Assembly (NCBI GenBank): GCA_037190805.1
Contig: JBBCJR010000004.1
Location: 124,001 to 188,000 of the forward strand
Length of the DNA: 64,000 bases
Source: JBBCJR01 sp037190805
GTDB lineage: Bacteria; Pseudomonadota; Alphaproteobacteria; Sphingomonadales; Sphingomonadaceae
Reading direction: 5' to 3'
Shown here: piece by piece, positions 33,424-42,819 of the stretch
How positions within the stretch are numbered: the first letter of the stretch is position 1
How the letters are laid out: every line of letters starts with the position of its first letter
Made by a program: the position numbers and the translations under genes
Notes under the pieces: generated by a model
Seen by the model: the letters and a program-made list of their open reading frames with translations, nothing else
Databases searched by the model: none
What the model was told of the DNA's origin: nothing

Positions 33424-35286
33424 TCACTGGGCGGCCAGCGCCTGACCGGCGAGGGCGGTGCAGTCAGCATCGGTCGCGGTCTCGCCCTGCTTTCCCGCGA
33501 TCGCGCGGCCGAGCGCCTTCAGGACATTCCCGACGGACTTCGTATCCTTGGGGATCAGGATATCGGGTTTACGCAATGTGCCGCTCACAGAAACCGTTCC
33601 CGGTAGCCGCAGCAGGCTGTCCCGCTTGGGTGCCCCGGTCAGGGACAGGGCCAGAGCTTCCTCTGGGAACCGAAGCGTCCCCGCCCCCGTCGTCTGACTG
33701 ACGCTGGTGTCGATGAGTAAGGTCCGGACACGCCCCACGCCCTTTGTCAGGGTGAGCTGGCCGACCGCGCAACGCAAGCTGGCGCGGCCGTCCTCCTTGA
33801 AGATCAGGCCGCGACCGATATCGAAGCCGATCAGCGAAGCCAGCGGCGCCGGCAAGCTTCCCGAGCGTGCAACAACGCCGATGGAGCCATCCGACGCGCC
33901 CACCGCCTCGCGGATGGTGTTGCCCGGACCGGTCAGCCTTATCCGGCCGTCAAGACGCGCCTCGATGCCGCTGTCCGATCCTCCGGCCAGCGCGCCGACG
34001 CTACTGTCGACGAGGTCGAGGGCCAGAGTGACCGTTGGCACAGGGCGGTCTCCGCGCTGATCGACGGTGATCTGTCCAGTGATCGCGCCCTTCCTCAGTC
34101 CGAGCCGCAGCTGGTCGGCGACCAGCGTCTTGCCGTCGAGCGTCAGCCGGCCCTGGAGGCTGGTGAGCGAGGATGGGCGCCGACCGCTCAATAACCGATC
34201 GGCGCGCACCTCGATACGGCCGTCGGTCTTGCCGATCTTGGCCAGATTGACGCGCGTGTTGGGGACCAGCTTCAGTCCTTCGGCCTGTTCCAGCGCACGG
34301 GCGGCGGCCTGCCCGGCATCGTTCGCAAGATCGTCGAAATCCAGCTGCTGGAACCTGATCGCACCATCGAGAAGGGTCCTGCCGTCGCGCGTTCTGACCA
34401 TCACCCTACCGGCAAGATCGCTGCGACCAATGCGGCCGGTCAGCGGCGCGATCCGCCAGTCGCCTTGCCGCCGCTGGACATCCCCCTCCAGATCGACGGG
34501 CTGAGTGCCGAACAGGCCGGCCTCGATCACACGATCGATCAACTTCAGATCGTCGGCCCGCGCACTCATGCGAAACGTCATGCGATTGACATCAAACGGC
34601 GTGGCCATGGTGCCCCGCGCCCGCATGGCAAGCGCCCGCCCCTCGATGGCCGCTTCGAACGGCCACGCATCCGTCATGTTGAGCCGTCCGCCTCGCATCC
34701 TCAAGGATACCGGATGCCCGTCCACCGATCCCGGACCGTTCGCGACGAAGCCAGCCGCCCGATCGACGTGGATGGTCAGGGTGAAACTGCGCCGTTGCGC
34801 CGCATCGCGATAGTCGATCACGGCATCCGCGGTCTCCAAGTGCGCCAGCGGGCTTTGCCCATCACCACCTTGATCTGGCTTGTCGCTCTGACCGCGCCAG
34901 CTCTCCTGCTTGTCGGCCGAACGCCGGAGATTGAGGCGCACACCCGACGCCGTGACGACTTCCGGCCTCACACGACCGATCATCAGCGGCAGGACGGGCA
35001 ATCGGACGCGCAGAACGCGGACCGCCGCGAGTGGCTCATTGCCCGCCCAGGCCGGTTGTGATGCATGGATGTCGCGCGCCACGATGATCGGCGCGAATGA
35101 GAACAGGCTTTCCCGCTCCAGCGAACCGATCGTCACCGGCTGGCCAATCTGTCGCGACAAGCGCCGTTCTACGGTGCTTTTGAACAAACCCACAGGAAAT
35201 GCGGCGATAAGGACCAGGACGAAAGTCACGATCAATCCGCTGAGACCAAGCATTAACCGGCTTCGTTGAGACAGAGACGGACTCAT
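33424..35286 (-). CDS. AsmA family protein (outer-membrane biogenesis)
   Basis: 620 aa. A single N-terminal membrane anchor (LMLGLSGLIVTFVLVLIAAF) precedes a long periplasmic region of repetitive beta structure. The AsmA C-terminal domain pattern LVDSSVGAL...GASDGSIGVVARSGSLPAPL and the ending FEEALALSLTG...SLLRLPGTVSVSGTLRKPDI are recognisable. AsmA-like proteins bridge inner and outer membrane and affect phospholipid transport. Convergent with the PepSY gene; the 43-base gap contains no obvious hairpin. Confidence 0.9.
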   Translation of the reverse strand: MSPSLSQRSRLMLGLSGLIVTFVLVLIAAFPVGLFKSTVERRLSRQIGQPVTIGSLERESLFSFAPIIVARDIHASQPAWAGNEPLAAVRVLRVRLPVLPLMIGRVRPEVVTASGVRLNLRRSADKQESWRGQSDKPDQGGDGQSPLAHLETADAVIDYRDAAQRRSFTLTIHVDRAAGFVANGPGSVDGHPVSLRMRGGRLNMTDAWPFEAAIEGRALAMRARGTMATPFDVNRMTFRMSARADDLKLIDRVIEAGLFGTQPVDLEGDVQRRQGDWRIAPLTGRIGRSDLAGRVMVRTRDGRTLLDGAIRFQQLDFDDLANDAGQAAARALEQAEGLKLVPNTRVNLAKIGKTDGRIEVRADRLLSGRRPSSLTSLQGRLTLDGKTLVADQLRLGLRKGAITGQITVDQRGDRPVPTVTLALDLVDSSVGALAGGSDSGIEARLDGRIRLTGPGNTIREAVGASDGSIGVVARSGSLPAPLASLIGFDIGRGLIFKEDGRASLRCAVGQLTLTKGVGRVRTLLIDTSVSQTTGAGTLRFPEEALALSLTGAPKRDSLLRLPGTVSVSGTLRKPDILIPKDTKSVGNVLKALGRAIAGKQGETATDADCTALAGQALAAQ

Positions 35287-35482
35287 TCAGCGATGACGAG
35301 CGACGGGACGACATGTTCCATTAGAACGATGGATCGGTCTGCGCGCTATCCCGCATTCCATCCAGCATAACGGCGACACAGCTTTCCATATACGCCGAGC
35401 AAAACAGCTCCTAGATTGCGCCTCGGGGAAAACAAATCATATGCGGCCATGGGTCTTCCGCCGTGGCCTTTTGGGGGGAAGC

Positions 35483-37600
35483 ATGACCACGCACCTGTCA
35501 GCTTATCGTCTGGACAAATCATCTGTCGGGCGTCTCGTTGCCCTTGGCGCCCTGTGGGCAGCCTTGTCAGCCGCGGTGCCGGCTGGCGATCGCGGAGAAA
35601 TCCTCTGGGACCGCTATGGCGTTCCCCATATCTATGCACAAAGCGAGGCAGGCGCCTTCTACGGCTTTGGCTATGCGCAGGCGAAAAGCCACGGCAACCT
35701 GCTGCTACGTCTCTATGGCGAAGCACGCGGACGGGCGGCGGAATATTGGGGCGGTGAAGCCGCCGAAAAAAGCGACCGCTGGCTGGTCGCCAATGATGTC
35801 CCTGCTCGCGCGAAACTTTGGTATCAGGCGCAAACACCGGCATTCCGCGCGAATCTCGACGCCTTCGCGCGTGGCATCAACGATTATGCGGCGGCAAATC
35901 CCGAAGCCCTGGACCCCAAGGTCCGCGTGGTCCTCCCGATCACCGGTGTCGACATCATCGGCCATGCCCACAAGCTGATGAACTACAATTACATCGCGTC
36001 CGAACGGAAGGCGTTGGTAGATCCCACGACCGATACGGCTGGCGGGTCCAATGCCTGGGCCGTCGCCCCTTCGCGTTCTGCAAGCGGCAAGACGATGCTG
36101 CTCGCCAACCCGCATTTGCCATGGGAACCGAGCCAGCTTACCTATTATGAGGCCCATCTCAACGCACCCGGCGTCCAGCTGTACGGCGCCACCCAGGTCG
36201 GCCTGCCGGTGCTGCGTTTCGCCTTCAACCACCAGATGGGGTTCACCAACACGGTGAACACCATTCTTGGGTCGACAACCTACAAGCTCAGCCTCGCGCC
36301 CGGCGGTTATCGCTATGATGGCAAGGTGCTGCCATTCCGCTCCACCACCCGCAGTTTTCGTGTCCGCCAACCCGACGGCACATTGAAGACCGAGACGATC
36401 GAGGTTCGCTCGTCCGTACACGGCCCGGTCTTTACGACGGCCGGCGGTGATACGGTGGCGGTTCGCGTCGCCGGACTCGACCGGCCGGGCGTGCTCAAAC
36501 AATACTGGGACATGGGCCGCTCCCGCAATTTCGGGGAGTTTCAGAAGGCCTTGCGCCAGTTGCAGGTGCCGATGTTCAACATCGTCTATGCCGATCGCGA
36601 CGGCCACATCATGTACCTGCACAACGGTATCCAGCCTCATCGCGACGCCGGCGACTATGCCTATTGGTCAAAGCTGGTGCCCGGCGACACATCGAAGACG
36701 CTGTGGCGCACGTTCGAGCCCTATGACGCGATCCCCAAGGTCGTCGATCCGGCATCCGGCTTCGTACAGAACGCCAATGATCCGCCCTGGGTGTCGAGCT
36801 GGCCACGTCCGCTAAATCCCGGCGATTACGCCCCTTACTGGGCCGAAGGCGGCCCCACTGGCTTGCGCGCGCAGATGTCGCTCAGGCTGTTGAACCAGAC
36901 GGCCAAGTTGTCCTTCGACGACTTCGTCACGCGCAAGGTCGAAACCCGTTCGTTGATGGCGGATCGTACCCTGCCCCACCTCATCCCGCTCGCGGCGGCG
37001 AGTGACGACCCGGAACTGAAGGCGGCCGCCGATCTGCTGAAGGGCTGGGATCACAGGTTCGAGCCCGATGCGCGCGGCGCCTTGCTGTTCGAAACCTGGG
37101 CCGCCAGCTTCGCGCCAGCGCGTGGGGACAGCTTCGCCAATTTTGCGACCCCCTGGTCGATCGACGACGCGATCGAAACCCCGCGCGGCATTCGCGATCC
37201 CCAGCAGGCGTTGACGATGCTCAAGCAGGCGATCGCCCGAACGAAGGAGCTCTATGGCGCCGTCGACCGACCCTATGGCGACGTGTCGCGGTTCCATATC
37301 GACGACGTCAATCTGCCAGCCAATGGCGGCCTAGGCGCGACCGGCGTGTTCCGTACCATCACCTGGGGCCCGATGAAGGATGGCCAGCGGGTGCCAGTGC
37401 ATGGCGAAACATGGGTATCGATGGTCGAATTCGGCACGCCCCTGAAGGCGGTCGGCATGATGAGCTACGGCAATTCCAGCCAGCCCGGCTCGCCCCATCG
37501 CAGCGACCAGCTGCATTTCCTGGCCAGCAAGACGTTCCGTACCCTGTGGCTGGACCGCGCCGACGTCGAACGCAATCTGGAAGAAAGGACCCGTTTCTGA
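35483..37600 (+). CDS. Penicillin acylase family protein (S45 Ntn hydrolase)
   Basis: 705 aa. Exported (hydrophobic stretch VALGALWAALSAAVPA), it is self-cleaving and splits amide bonds of N-acyl compounds: beta-lactams, N-acyl-homoserine lactones or other N-acyl amino compounds. The N-terminal alpha chain has ILWDRYGVPHIYA; the catalytic serine is Ser189 in GGSNAWAVAPSRSASGK, where autocleavage should free the beta chain. Later HNGIQPHRDAGDYAYW, WVSMVEFG and the final GNSSQPGSPHRSDQ fit the family. ATG 35483 follows GGGGGGAA. The stop overlaps the start of the FG-GAP gene (TGATG), so both are co-translated. Confidence 0.92.
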   Translation: MTTHLSAYRLDKSSVGRLVALGALWAALSAAVPAGDRGEILWDRYGVPHIYAQSEAGAFYGFGYAQAKSHGNLLLRLYGEARGRAAEYWGGEAAEKSDRWLVANDVPARAKLWYQAQTPAFRANLDAFARGINDYAAANPEALDPKVRVVLPITGVDIIGHAHKLMNYNYIASERKALVDPTTDTAGGSNAWAVAPSRSASGKTMLLANPHLPWEPSQLTYYEAHLNAPGVQLYGATQVGLPVLRFAFNHQMGFTNTVNTILGSTTYKLSLAPGGYRYDGKVLPFRSTTRSFRVRQPDGTLKTETIEVRSSVHGPVFTTAGGDTVAVRVAGLDRPGVLKQYWDMGRSRNFGEFQKALRQLQVPMFNIVYADRDGHIMYLHNGIQPHRDAGDYAYWSKLVPGDTSKTLWRTFEPYDAIPKVVDPASGFVQNANDPPWVSSWPRPLNPGDYAPYWAEGGPTGLRAQMSLRLLNQTAKLSFDDFVTRKVETRSLMADRTLPHLIPLAAASDDPELKAAADLLKGWDHRFEPDARGALLFETWAASFAPARGDSFANFATPWSIDDAIETPRGIRDPQQALTMLKQAIARTKELYGAVDRPYGDVSRFHIDDVNLPANGGLGATGVFRTITWGPMKDGQRVPVHGETWVSMVEFGTPLKAVGMMSYGNSSQPGSPHRSDQLHFLASKTFRTLWLDRADVERNLEERTRF

Positions 37601-39120
37601 TGCGCTCCGTCCGACTTTCCGTCACAGTCGCGGCTCTTGCCCTGGGCATCGCCCTGTCCGGCGGCGCGCTGGCAGCGGACCTTCCTTTCGCAGCCGTTCA
37701 GCCCGAACTGTTCGCCGTCAAAGGATCGCTCGCCAACGCATGGGCCGACTTCGACCGTGACGGCGATCTCGATCTGGCCGTCTCGACCTCTGCTGGCGCC
37801 ATACTGCTTTATCGCAACGATGATGGCCGGTTCACCAGCATCGGTGCCGACCTCGGCCTGCCAACGGGCGGTTATGAGCTGCGCTCGCTGGGCTGGGGAG
37901 ATTATGATGGTGACGGCTGGCCTGATCTTCAGGCCGGCCCCGGCCGCAAGGCACCCGATCAACCAACGCTGATCTTCCGTAATCTGCGCGGCAAACGCTT
38001 TGAGGAAGTGGGCGCACGGATCGGCCTTGCCATCGCCGATCGCTCTGCCCGCCACAGCAACTGGGTCGATTTTGACAATGACGGCGATCTGGACTTTTAC
38101 GCCACCGACCGCGTGGGCGTGAACCGGCTGTTCCGAAACGACGGCGGTCGGTTTGTCGAGGTACCCGCGAGCGAAGCACCCGCCGACGCCCGGCCGACGG
38201 TGGGCGCCTGCTGGTTCGATTTCGATCGCGACGGCGATCTCGACCTGTTCACCGCCAATCAGGCGGGCGCGCAGGATGGGCTATGGCGCAATGACAATGG
38301 CCGGTTCACCGATGTCGCCGCACTCTACGGCGTCGACAATGCCGGGCGCGACAAAACCGAGGGCGGCGTCGGCTGCGCGGTCGGGGATTTCGACAATGAC
38401 GGCTTTCTCGATCTGTTCGTGCCCAATTACGGACGCAACGCCCTCTATCGCGGCTCTGCCGACGGTCATTTCACTAATGTCGCCGAAACCTTGGGGGTCG
38501 GCGTCGAAAACCACGCCGTTGGCGCTGCCTGGGGCGACTATGACAATGACGGCTGGGTCGATCTGTTCGTCTCCAGCTATGTCGGAGGCTCGGGCCAGCA
38601 GCAGCCCCGAAACGCCCTGTTCCGAAATCTGGAAGGCAAGAGGTTTCAGAACGTGCTTGCCGAGAATGCACCAGTGAACGCAGCCGATCATGGCGTCGCT
38701 TGGGTCGACATCGACCGGGACGGTGCACTCGACCTGTCGCTGACCGATGGTTATGGGCCGGTCGGCGGACACCCCGTGTTCCGCAACACTCTCCCGGGAG
38801 CCGACGCACGCCGCGGATTCAGTGTCCTAGTCCTCGACAGCAAGGGCCGCTCCGTGGTTCCCGGCGCTGAAGTGCGCGTGTTCGACGCAGCGGGACGTAT
38901 CCTTGGGACACGACAGGTTGAAACCGCTGGCGGCTACAGTAGCCAGAGCCTAGCGCCGGTTTACTTCGGCCTTCCGGCCTCTTCGCCGCTGACGGTGGAG
39001 GTGACGTTCATGACCAGAGAGGGTCGACATTCGATCACACATAAGGTGACTGATCCGTCTCGTATGACAGGGCGCCCGTTGATCATTCGCGCGCCAGCGC
39101 CTTCGCGCTCACGTCCCTAG
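37600..39120 (+). CDS. Exported FG-GAP/VCBS repeat protein with ASPIC/UnbV-like end
   Basis: 506 aa. Signal peptide (VTVAALALGIALSGGALA), then seven visible repeats of the D-x-D-x-D-G calcium-binding type: DFDRDGDLDL, DYDGDGWPDL, DFDNDGDLDF, DFDRDGDLDL again, DFDNDGFLDL, DYDNDGWVDL and DIDRDGALDL. This is a seven-bladed beta-propeller. The C-terminus (VLDSKGRSVVPGAEVRVFDAAGR, quoted as VLDSKGRSVV and GAEVRVFDAAGR) resembles ASPIC/UnbV domains. No catalytic motif is seen, so a binding or scaffold role is likely. Its start codon overlaps the acylase stop, suggesting a joint function at the cell surface or in the periplasm. Confidence 0.88.
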   Translation: MRSVRLSVTVAALALGIALSGGALAADLPFAAVQPELFAVKGSLANAWADFDRDGDLDLAVSTSAGAILLYRNDDGRFTSIGADLGLPTGGYELRSLGWGDYDGDGWPDLQAGPGRKAPDQPTLIFRNLRGKRFEEVGARIGLAIADRSARHSNWVDFDNDGDLDFYATDRVGVNRLFRNDGGRFVEVPASEAPADARPTVGACWFDFDRDGDLDLFTANQAGAQDGLWRNDNGRFTDVAALYGVDNAGRDKTEGGVGCAVGDFDNDGFLDLFVPNYGRNALYRGSADGHFTNVAETLGVGVENHAVGAAWGDYDNDGWVDLFVSSYVGGSGQQQPRNALFRNLEGKRFQNVLAENAPVNAADHGVAWVDIDRDGALDLSLTDGYGPVGGHPVFRNTLPGADARRGFSVLVLDSKGRSVVPGAEVRVFDAAGRILGTRQVETAGGYSSQSLAPVYFGLPASSPLTVEVTFMTREGRHSITHKVTDPSRMTGRPLIIRAPAPSRSRP

Positions 39121-39675
39121 ATCGACCCGGTTAGCTGGAGTTTTCTAGAACCCGAGCGAGTCAAAAAAGGTTGACGCGCCATTTTCTGGCAAGTGTGGCA
39201 GATCAGACACATGACGCCATTCAAACTGGAGAGCAAATCTTTAATTCGATGCGTAACATGCTTTTTTATAAGAAAAATATTTTGACACACTTCCTGCACT
39301 TGATCTTATTCGGTTGCGACCTGCAATCACCCCGTGACAGCTTGGTGAAAGGAAAGGTTGGCATCTTTGCTTAGCCAACCTTGCTTTTCACGAGAGGAAA
39401 TTCTTCCGCCCAACACTAGGCAGTCCGCATGAGTGGGTAAGAGATTCATTTTTTAAATCAGCATATTGGCGAAATTTTTCTGCCAGCTCTGATTATGAGA
39501 AATACGCCCGCATTACGTTAAAGCAGCACCGGCAAGGGCAGATATCCCCTGAACGGATCTGGAGATCGGCAGCTCAAGAGACTTCTCCAATCAGCAGGTC
39601 GATTATGCGCATCGGCATTGCCATGTGATCACAACTGAGATAGCCTAAAGACCTAGCATAAAGGGGGTTAAACAC
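39121..39675. other. AT-rich intergenic region with a large hairpin
   Basis: 555 bases ahead of a TonB receptor gene, clearly richer in A and T than the rest of the window. A TTGACA box (39282-39287) and AT-rich stretches make promoters likely, but no clean pair was identified. The 18-bp hairpin at 39345-39391 is listed separately. The only open frame, 39171-39374, has no family resemblance and is interrupted by the hairpin. AAGGGGGT at 39661-39668 is the Shine-Dalgarno of the receptor. Confidence 0.6.
39345..39391. repeat. 18-bp imperfect inverted repeat upstream of TonB receptor
   Basis: GTGAAAGGAAAGGTTGGC (39345-39362) pairs with GCCAACCTTGCTTTTCAC (39374-39391) over 16 of 18 positions with an 11-base loop. 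No T-run follows on the + strand (GAGAGGAAA follows). It could be an attenuator, a leader-RNA hairpin or a small RNA. Read either way it would form a very stable stem. Confidence 0.65.
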
Positions 39676-42273
39676 ATGAAGGGTAGATGTATCTTACTGT
39701 CCCGTGTCGCCTGCGGCGTTCTCGCTGCTGCGGCGATGAGCGGCAATGCGTGGGCCCAGTCGTCCACCGATTTAGCCGACGGCGGCGAAATCATCGTCAC
39801 CGCGACACGTTCGGCTTCAGTCATCTCGAAGACCCCGATCAGCGTTTCGGCATTCTCTAACGAGCAGATGCAGAAGCAGGGCGTTCGCCAGTTCCAGGAT
39901 CTTGTGCGCCTGACGCCGGGCCTGCAGCTCAACGAAAGCAACTTTGGCAGCAACGACGTGTCGATTCGCGGCATTCGTTCCAACGCAGGCGCCGCCACCA
40001 CCGGCATCTATATCGACGACGTGCCGATCCAGCAGCGCGAAATGACCGGCGCTGGCGCGGTCTTCCCGGCGGTGTTCGACCTGGAGCGCGTCGAAGTTCT
40101 GCGCGGGCCGCAGGGCACGCTGTTCGGCTCGGGTTCGCAGGGCGGTACCGTCCGCTTCATCCGCGCCCAGCCTAGCCTGACCGATTATTCCGGCCTTGCG
40201 AGGGCTGAGGGTTCCGTCATGCCCAACCATGCCGGCAGCTACGAACTCGGCCTCGCCATCGGCGGTCCGCTGATCGAGGAAAAACTCGGTTTCCGCGTCA
40301 GCGCCTATCACCGTCACGACGGCGGCTGGATCGACAAGGTAGCCGGCACCTTCCAGATCAATCCCAAGTATGACACGCCGGGCGTGCTCCCTGGACTGGG
40401 CGCGGGTCAGGATGCGAACGAATGGAATGCTCACCGTGGCAATTTCGGGCCGGACTCGCTGGTTTTTACACCAGAACGGACCACGGTTGAGAATTACAAC
40501 TTCAAGAAGACCACGGTGTTCAGCGGCGCGTTGACTTTCGCGCCGACGGAGAACTTAAAAATTACACCGTCATTCTTCCATCAGAACGAGCGCAATGGCG
40601 GCGTCAATAGAAGCATGTGGATGGCAGCATCGGATCTCGATTCGAACAAGTATGTCCTGCCCGATTTCTCGCCTGGAGCAGCCGGCACCTTCACGCAGCC
40701 CGCCATCAGGCAAAATGGCCAAACGGCTCCGGGCATCCAGCTTTCTCAGCTGACTTTGCCCGATACCGAGCGGGGCGGTGCCAGATTGAACATGGCGGCG
40801 CTTAATTTGGAATGGGATTTTGGTCCGGTTGCGCTCTATTCGACGAGCTCATATCTGCAGCAGAACCGCCATCAGTATTTTGACTACACCAACGGCTATC
40901 AAACCGCTTATATGCAGCAGGTGACGGCGGTTCCGGGTTCTAAGGCACCGTCTCTGGCTCAAGCCAGACAGAAGAGCTTCATTCAGGAGCTCCGTCTCCA
41001 GTCAAACAGTGACGGCGCCCTGAAATGGGTCGCGGGCGTCTTTTATCAGCACAGCAAGCAGAAGGGTACGCTGGATATCGAAGTCAATACCTGGAAATAT
41101 GCCAATAATTTCTTCGGCATTCCTGGTCCGCCCCCGCCCGATTATTCAATCGCCATGTGGGGCGCGGACACCATTGGTGACTCGCTGGTTTATGCAGGCA
41201 CCGACTGGACGACTGAAAAGCAGCTGGCCGGTTTTGCCCAGGCCGATCTTAAGTTGACCGATCAACTCACGGTCGTGGCCGGTGTCCGCTATTCGCGCAA
41301 CTGGCTCGATTACACTCAGGCGCTGAGCGGCCCAGAGAACAATATTAATGCGCCCTACGGTGATCCTCCGATAGCGGCTGAATATCCGGGTGGATCGGTC
41401 ACGAATATCGAAAATGCATTCACCCCCAAGATCGGCCTCAACTTCCAGATGGACGACCGCAACCTGCTCTACGCATCGGCGTCTAAAGGCTATCGCCCCG
41501 GTGGCGGCCAGATGTCGCTGCCAGGCGCTTGCAATGCCGATCTGATCATCCTCGGCTATGTCGATGACCAGGGCCGCGCGCAGACTCCACTGACCTATGG
41601 TTCGGACACGGTCTGGGCGTATGAAGTTGGCATGAAGAACCGCCGGTTGTTTGGCGGTGCGGTCAACTTCGCGGGTAGTGCCTTCGTTATCAAATGGAAG
41701 GACATCCAAACGTCGCTGGGTGTACCGACCTGCGGCTATAGCTTCGTTGACAACCTGACTTCCGCGACGGTCAAGGGCTTTGACTTCGAACTGGATGTCC
41801 GGCCGTTCGAAAGCCTGACGCTGGCGGCCTCTGGCGGTTATCAGCAAATGAAGCTGGATGACGCGCTGCTCTCGCCTGCTGGCGGCACCGTGCTGCCCAA
41901 GGGCCGTCCGGTTGGTGGTTCAGGCCCGTCGTGGCGGCTCGTGTTCTCGGCTGACTATCAGCAGCCGATCACCGATACGCTGGACCTGTACGCACGCACC
42001 GACGTGACTTGGCAGAGCAGGACTCCTCGGACGGGCACTCAGGTGCAGGGTGTTCTCAACTTCAACCCGAACGATCTCCCGGCGGTGGAATCGACGCTGG
42101 TCAACTCCCGTCTGGGTGTTCGTCAGGGTCCGATCGACATCTCGCTGTTCGTCAACAACGTGTTCAATAACAACAAGGCTCTCACCCCGTCCGCAGCACG
42201 CAACCGCGCGTTCTGGACGACCACGATCTTCCGTCCGCGGCAGATCGGCATGACGGCCGCCTATCGCTTCTGA
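39676..42273 (+). CDS. TonB-dependent receptor (large, CarO/IroN-like sphingomonad type)
   Basis: 865 aa. Signal peptide ending NAWAQ, TonB-box-like GGEIIVTATRS, plug with VSIRGIRSNAGAATTGIYID, RVEVLRGPQGTLFGSGSQGG and a large barrel ending TAAYRF. This class is the commonest transporter in sphingomonads for complex organic substrates rather than iron only. Tandem to the acylase/FG-GAP pair, so it may import the product or substrate of the acylase. It is related along its plug to the receptor at 55.2-57.6 kb (same RGPQGTLFG and YIDD patterns), and both neighbours include an S45 acylase. Confidence 0.93.
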   Translation: MKGRCILLSRVACGVLAAAAMSGNAWAQSSTDLADGGEIIVTATRSASVISKTPISVSAFSNEQMQKQGVRQFQDLVRLTPGLQLNESNFGSNDVSIRGIRSNAGAATTGIYIDDVPIQQREMTGAGAVFPAVFDLERVEVLRGPQGTLFGSGSQGGTVRFIRAQPSLTDYSGLARAEGSVMPNHAGSYELGLAIGGPLIEEKLGFRVSAYHRHDGGWIDKVAGTFQINPKYDTPGVLPGLGAGQDANEWNAHRGNFGPDSLVFTPERTTVENYNFKKTTVFSGALTFAPTENLKITPSFFHQNERNGGVNRSMWMAASDLDSNKYVLPDFSPGAAGTFTQPAIRQNGQTAPGIQLSQLTLPDTERGGARLNMAALNLEWDFGPVALYSTSSYLQQNRHQYFDYTNGYQTAYMQQVTAVPGSKAPSLAQARQKSFIQELRLQSNSDGALKWVAGVFYQHSKQKGTLDIEVNTWKYANNFFGIPGPPPPDYSIAMWGADTIGDSLVYAGTDWTTEKQLAGFAQADLKLTDQLTVVAGVRYSRNWLDYTQALSGPENNINAPYGDPPIAAEYPGGSVTNIENAFTPKIGLNFQMDDRNLLYASASKGYRPGGGQMSLPGACNADLIILGYVDDQGRAQTPLTYGSDTVWAYEVGMKNRRLFGGAVNFAGSAFVIKWKDIQTSLGVPTCGYSFVDNLTSATVKGFDFELDVRPFESLTLAASGGYQQMKLDDALLSPAGGTVLPKGRPVGGSGPSWRLVFSADYQQPITDTLDLYARTDVTWQSRTPRTGTQVQGVLNFNPNDLPAVESTLVNSRLGVRQGPIDISLFVNNVFNNNKALTPSAARNRAFWTTTIFRPRQIGMTAAYRF

Positions 42274-42289
42274 TAGGATGAAGTGATTT

Positions 42290-42350
42290 CCCCCGGGCTC
42301 TTCCGCTGCTCCTGAGATCAGGATCGGTGGCTGAGCCCGGGGATTTCTTT
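42290..42350 (+). terminator. Rho-independent terminator of TonB receptor gene
   Basis: A perfect stem CCCCGGGCTC (42291-42300) / GAGCCCGGGG (42333-42342) is followed by ATTTCTTTTAT. The 32-base loop contains its own small hairpin (TCCTGAGATCAGGA). Begins 17 bases after the stop codon. Confidence 0.85.
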
Positions 42351-42492
42351 TATCTGGCTTGCCCAAGAGCACTCCGTCGACTTTGCGGACTTGCCTGCTA
42401 ACGGTGCTGTCACAGCCGCAGCAGGGCTTTTCGCCTTTCCGCCCTTCGATAAGCAGGTGACCATCACACCATCATGGAAGCCGCTTGATACC

Positions 42493-42509
42493 ATACCCCT
42501 ATAGGGTAT
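42493..42509. promoter_or_regulatory. CsoR-type operator
   Basis: Inverted repeat ATACCC (42493-42498) - CTATA - GGGTAT (42504-42509) ahead of the csoR-like gene. C/G-tract palindromes with a TA-rich centre are typical DNA targets of the CsoR/RcnR family. It lies 29 bases before the GTG start, where a promoter core is expected, consistent with autorepression released by Cu(I). Confidence 0.7.
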
Positions 42510-42537
42510 AGCAGGTAATGTCGGCTGCTATGAAAGC

Positions 42538-42816
42538 GTGAACGTGGGTTGTAAGTTCGACAAGGAAATCGCCCGCATGAGGCGCGTCGAGGGGCAGGCA
42601 CGCGGCATTGCTCGAATGATGGAGGATGAGCGTTACTGTATCGATATCCTCAATCAGATGACGGCGATGGAGGCGGCCCTGCGTGCTGCCAAGGCTAAGG
42701 TTCTGGCGATCCATGCCGGTCATTGCATCGAAGATGCGCTGCAAGGGGGCGACATCGCCGCCCAGCGCGAAAAATTCACCGAGCTGGTCGCTCTGTTTGG
42801 CAAGGTAGGGCGCTAA
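42538..42816 (+). CDS. csoR: CsoR-family metal-sensing repressor
   Basis: 92 aa helical repressor. The DUF156 pattern IARMRRVEGQARGIARMMED is at the N-terminus. Candidate copper ligands are Cys in RYCIDIL and the His-x3-Cys pair in HAGHCIEDAL, the C-H-C triad of Cu(I)-sensing CsoR proteins (RcnR would have an N-terminal His and different ligands). On Cu(I) binding the repressor should leave the palindrome at 42493-42509. It heads the cluster csoR-small protein-copA-copB, all on the same strand. GTG 42538; no strong Shine-Dalgarno. Confidence 0.88.
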   Translation: MNVGCKFDKEIARMRRVEGQARGIARMMEDERYCIDILNQMTAMEAALRAAKAKVLAIHAGHCIEDALQGGDIAAQREKFTELVALFGKVGR

Positions 42817-42819
42817 GGC

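Noticed and set aside
39171..39374. 67-codon frame in the AT-rich region before a TonB receptor
   Set aside because: Runs into the 18-bp hairpin, has no ribosome binding site and no family similarity.
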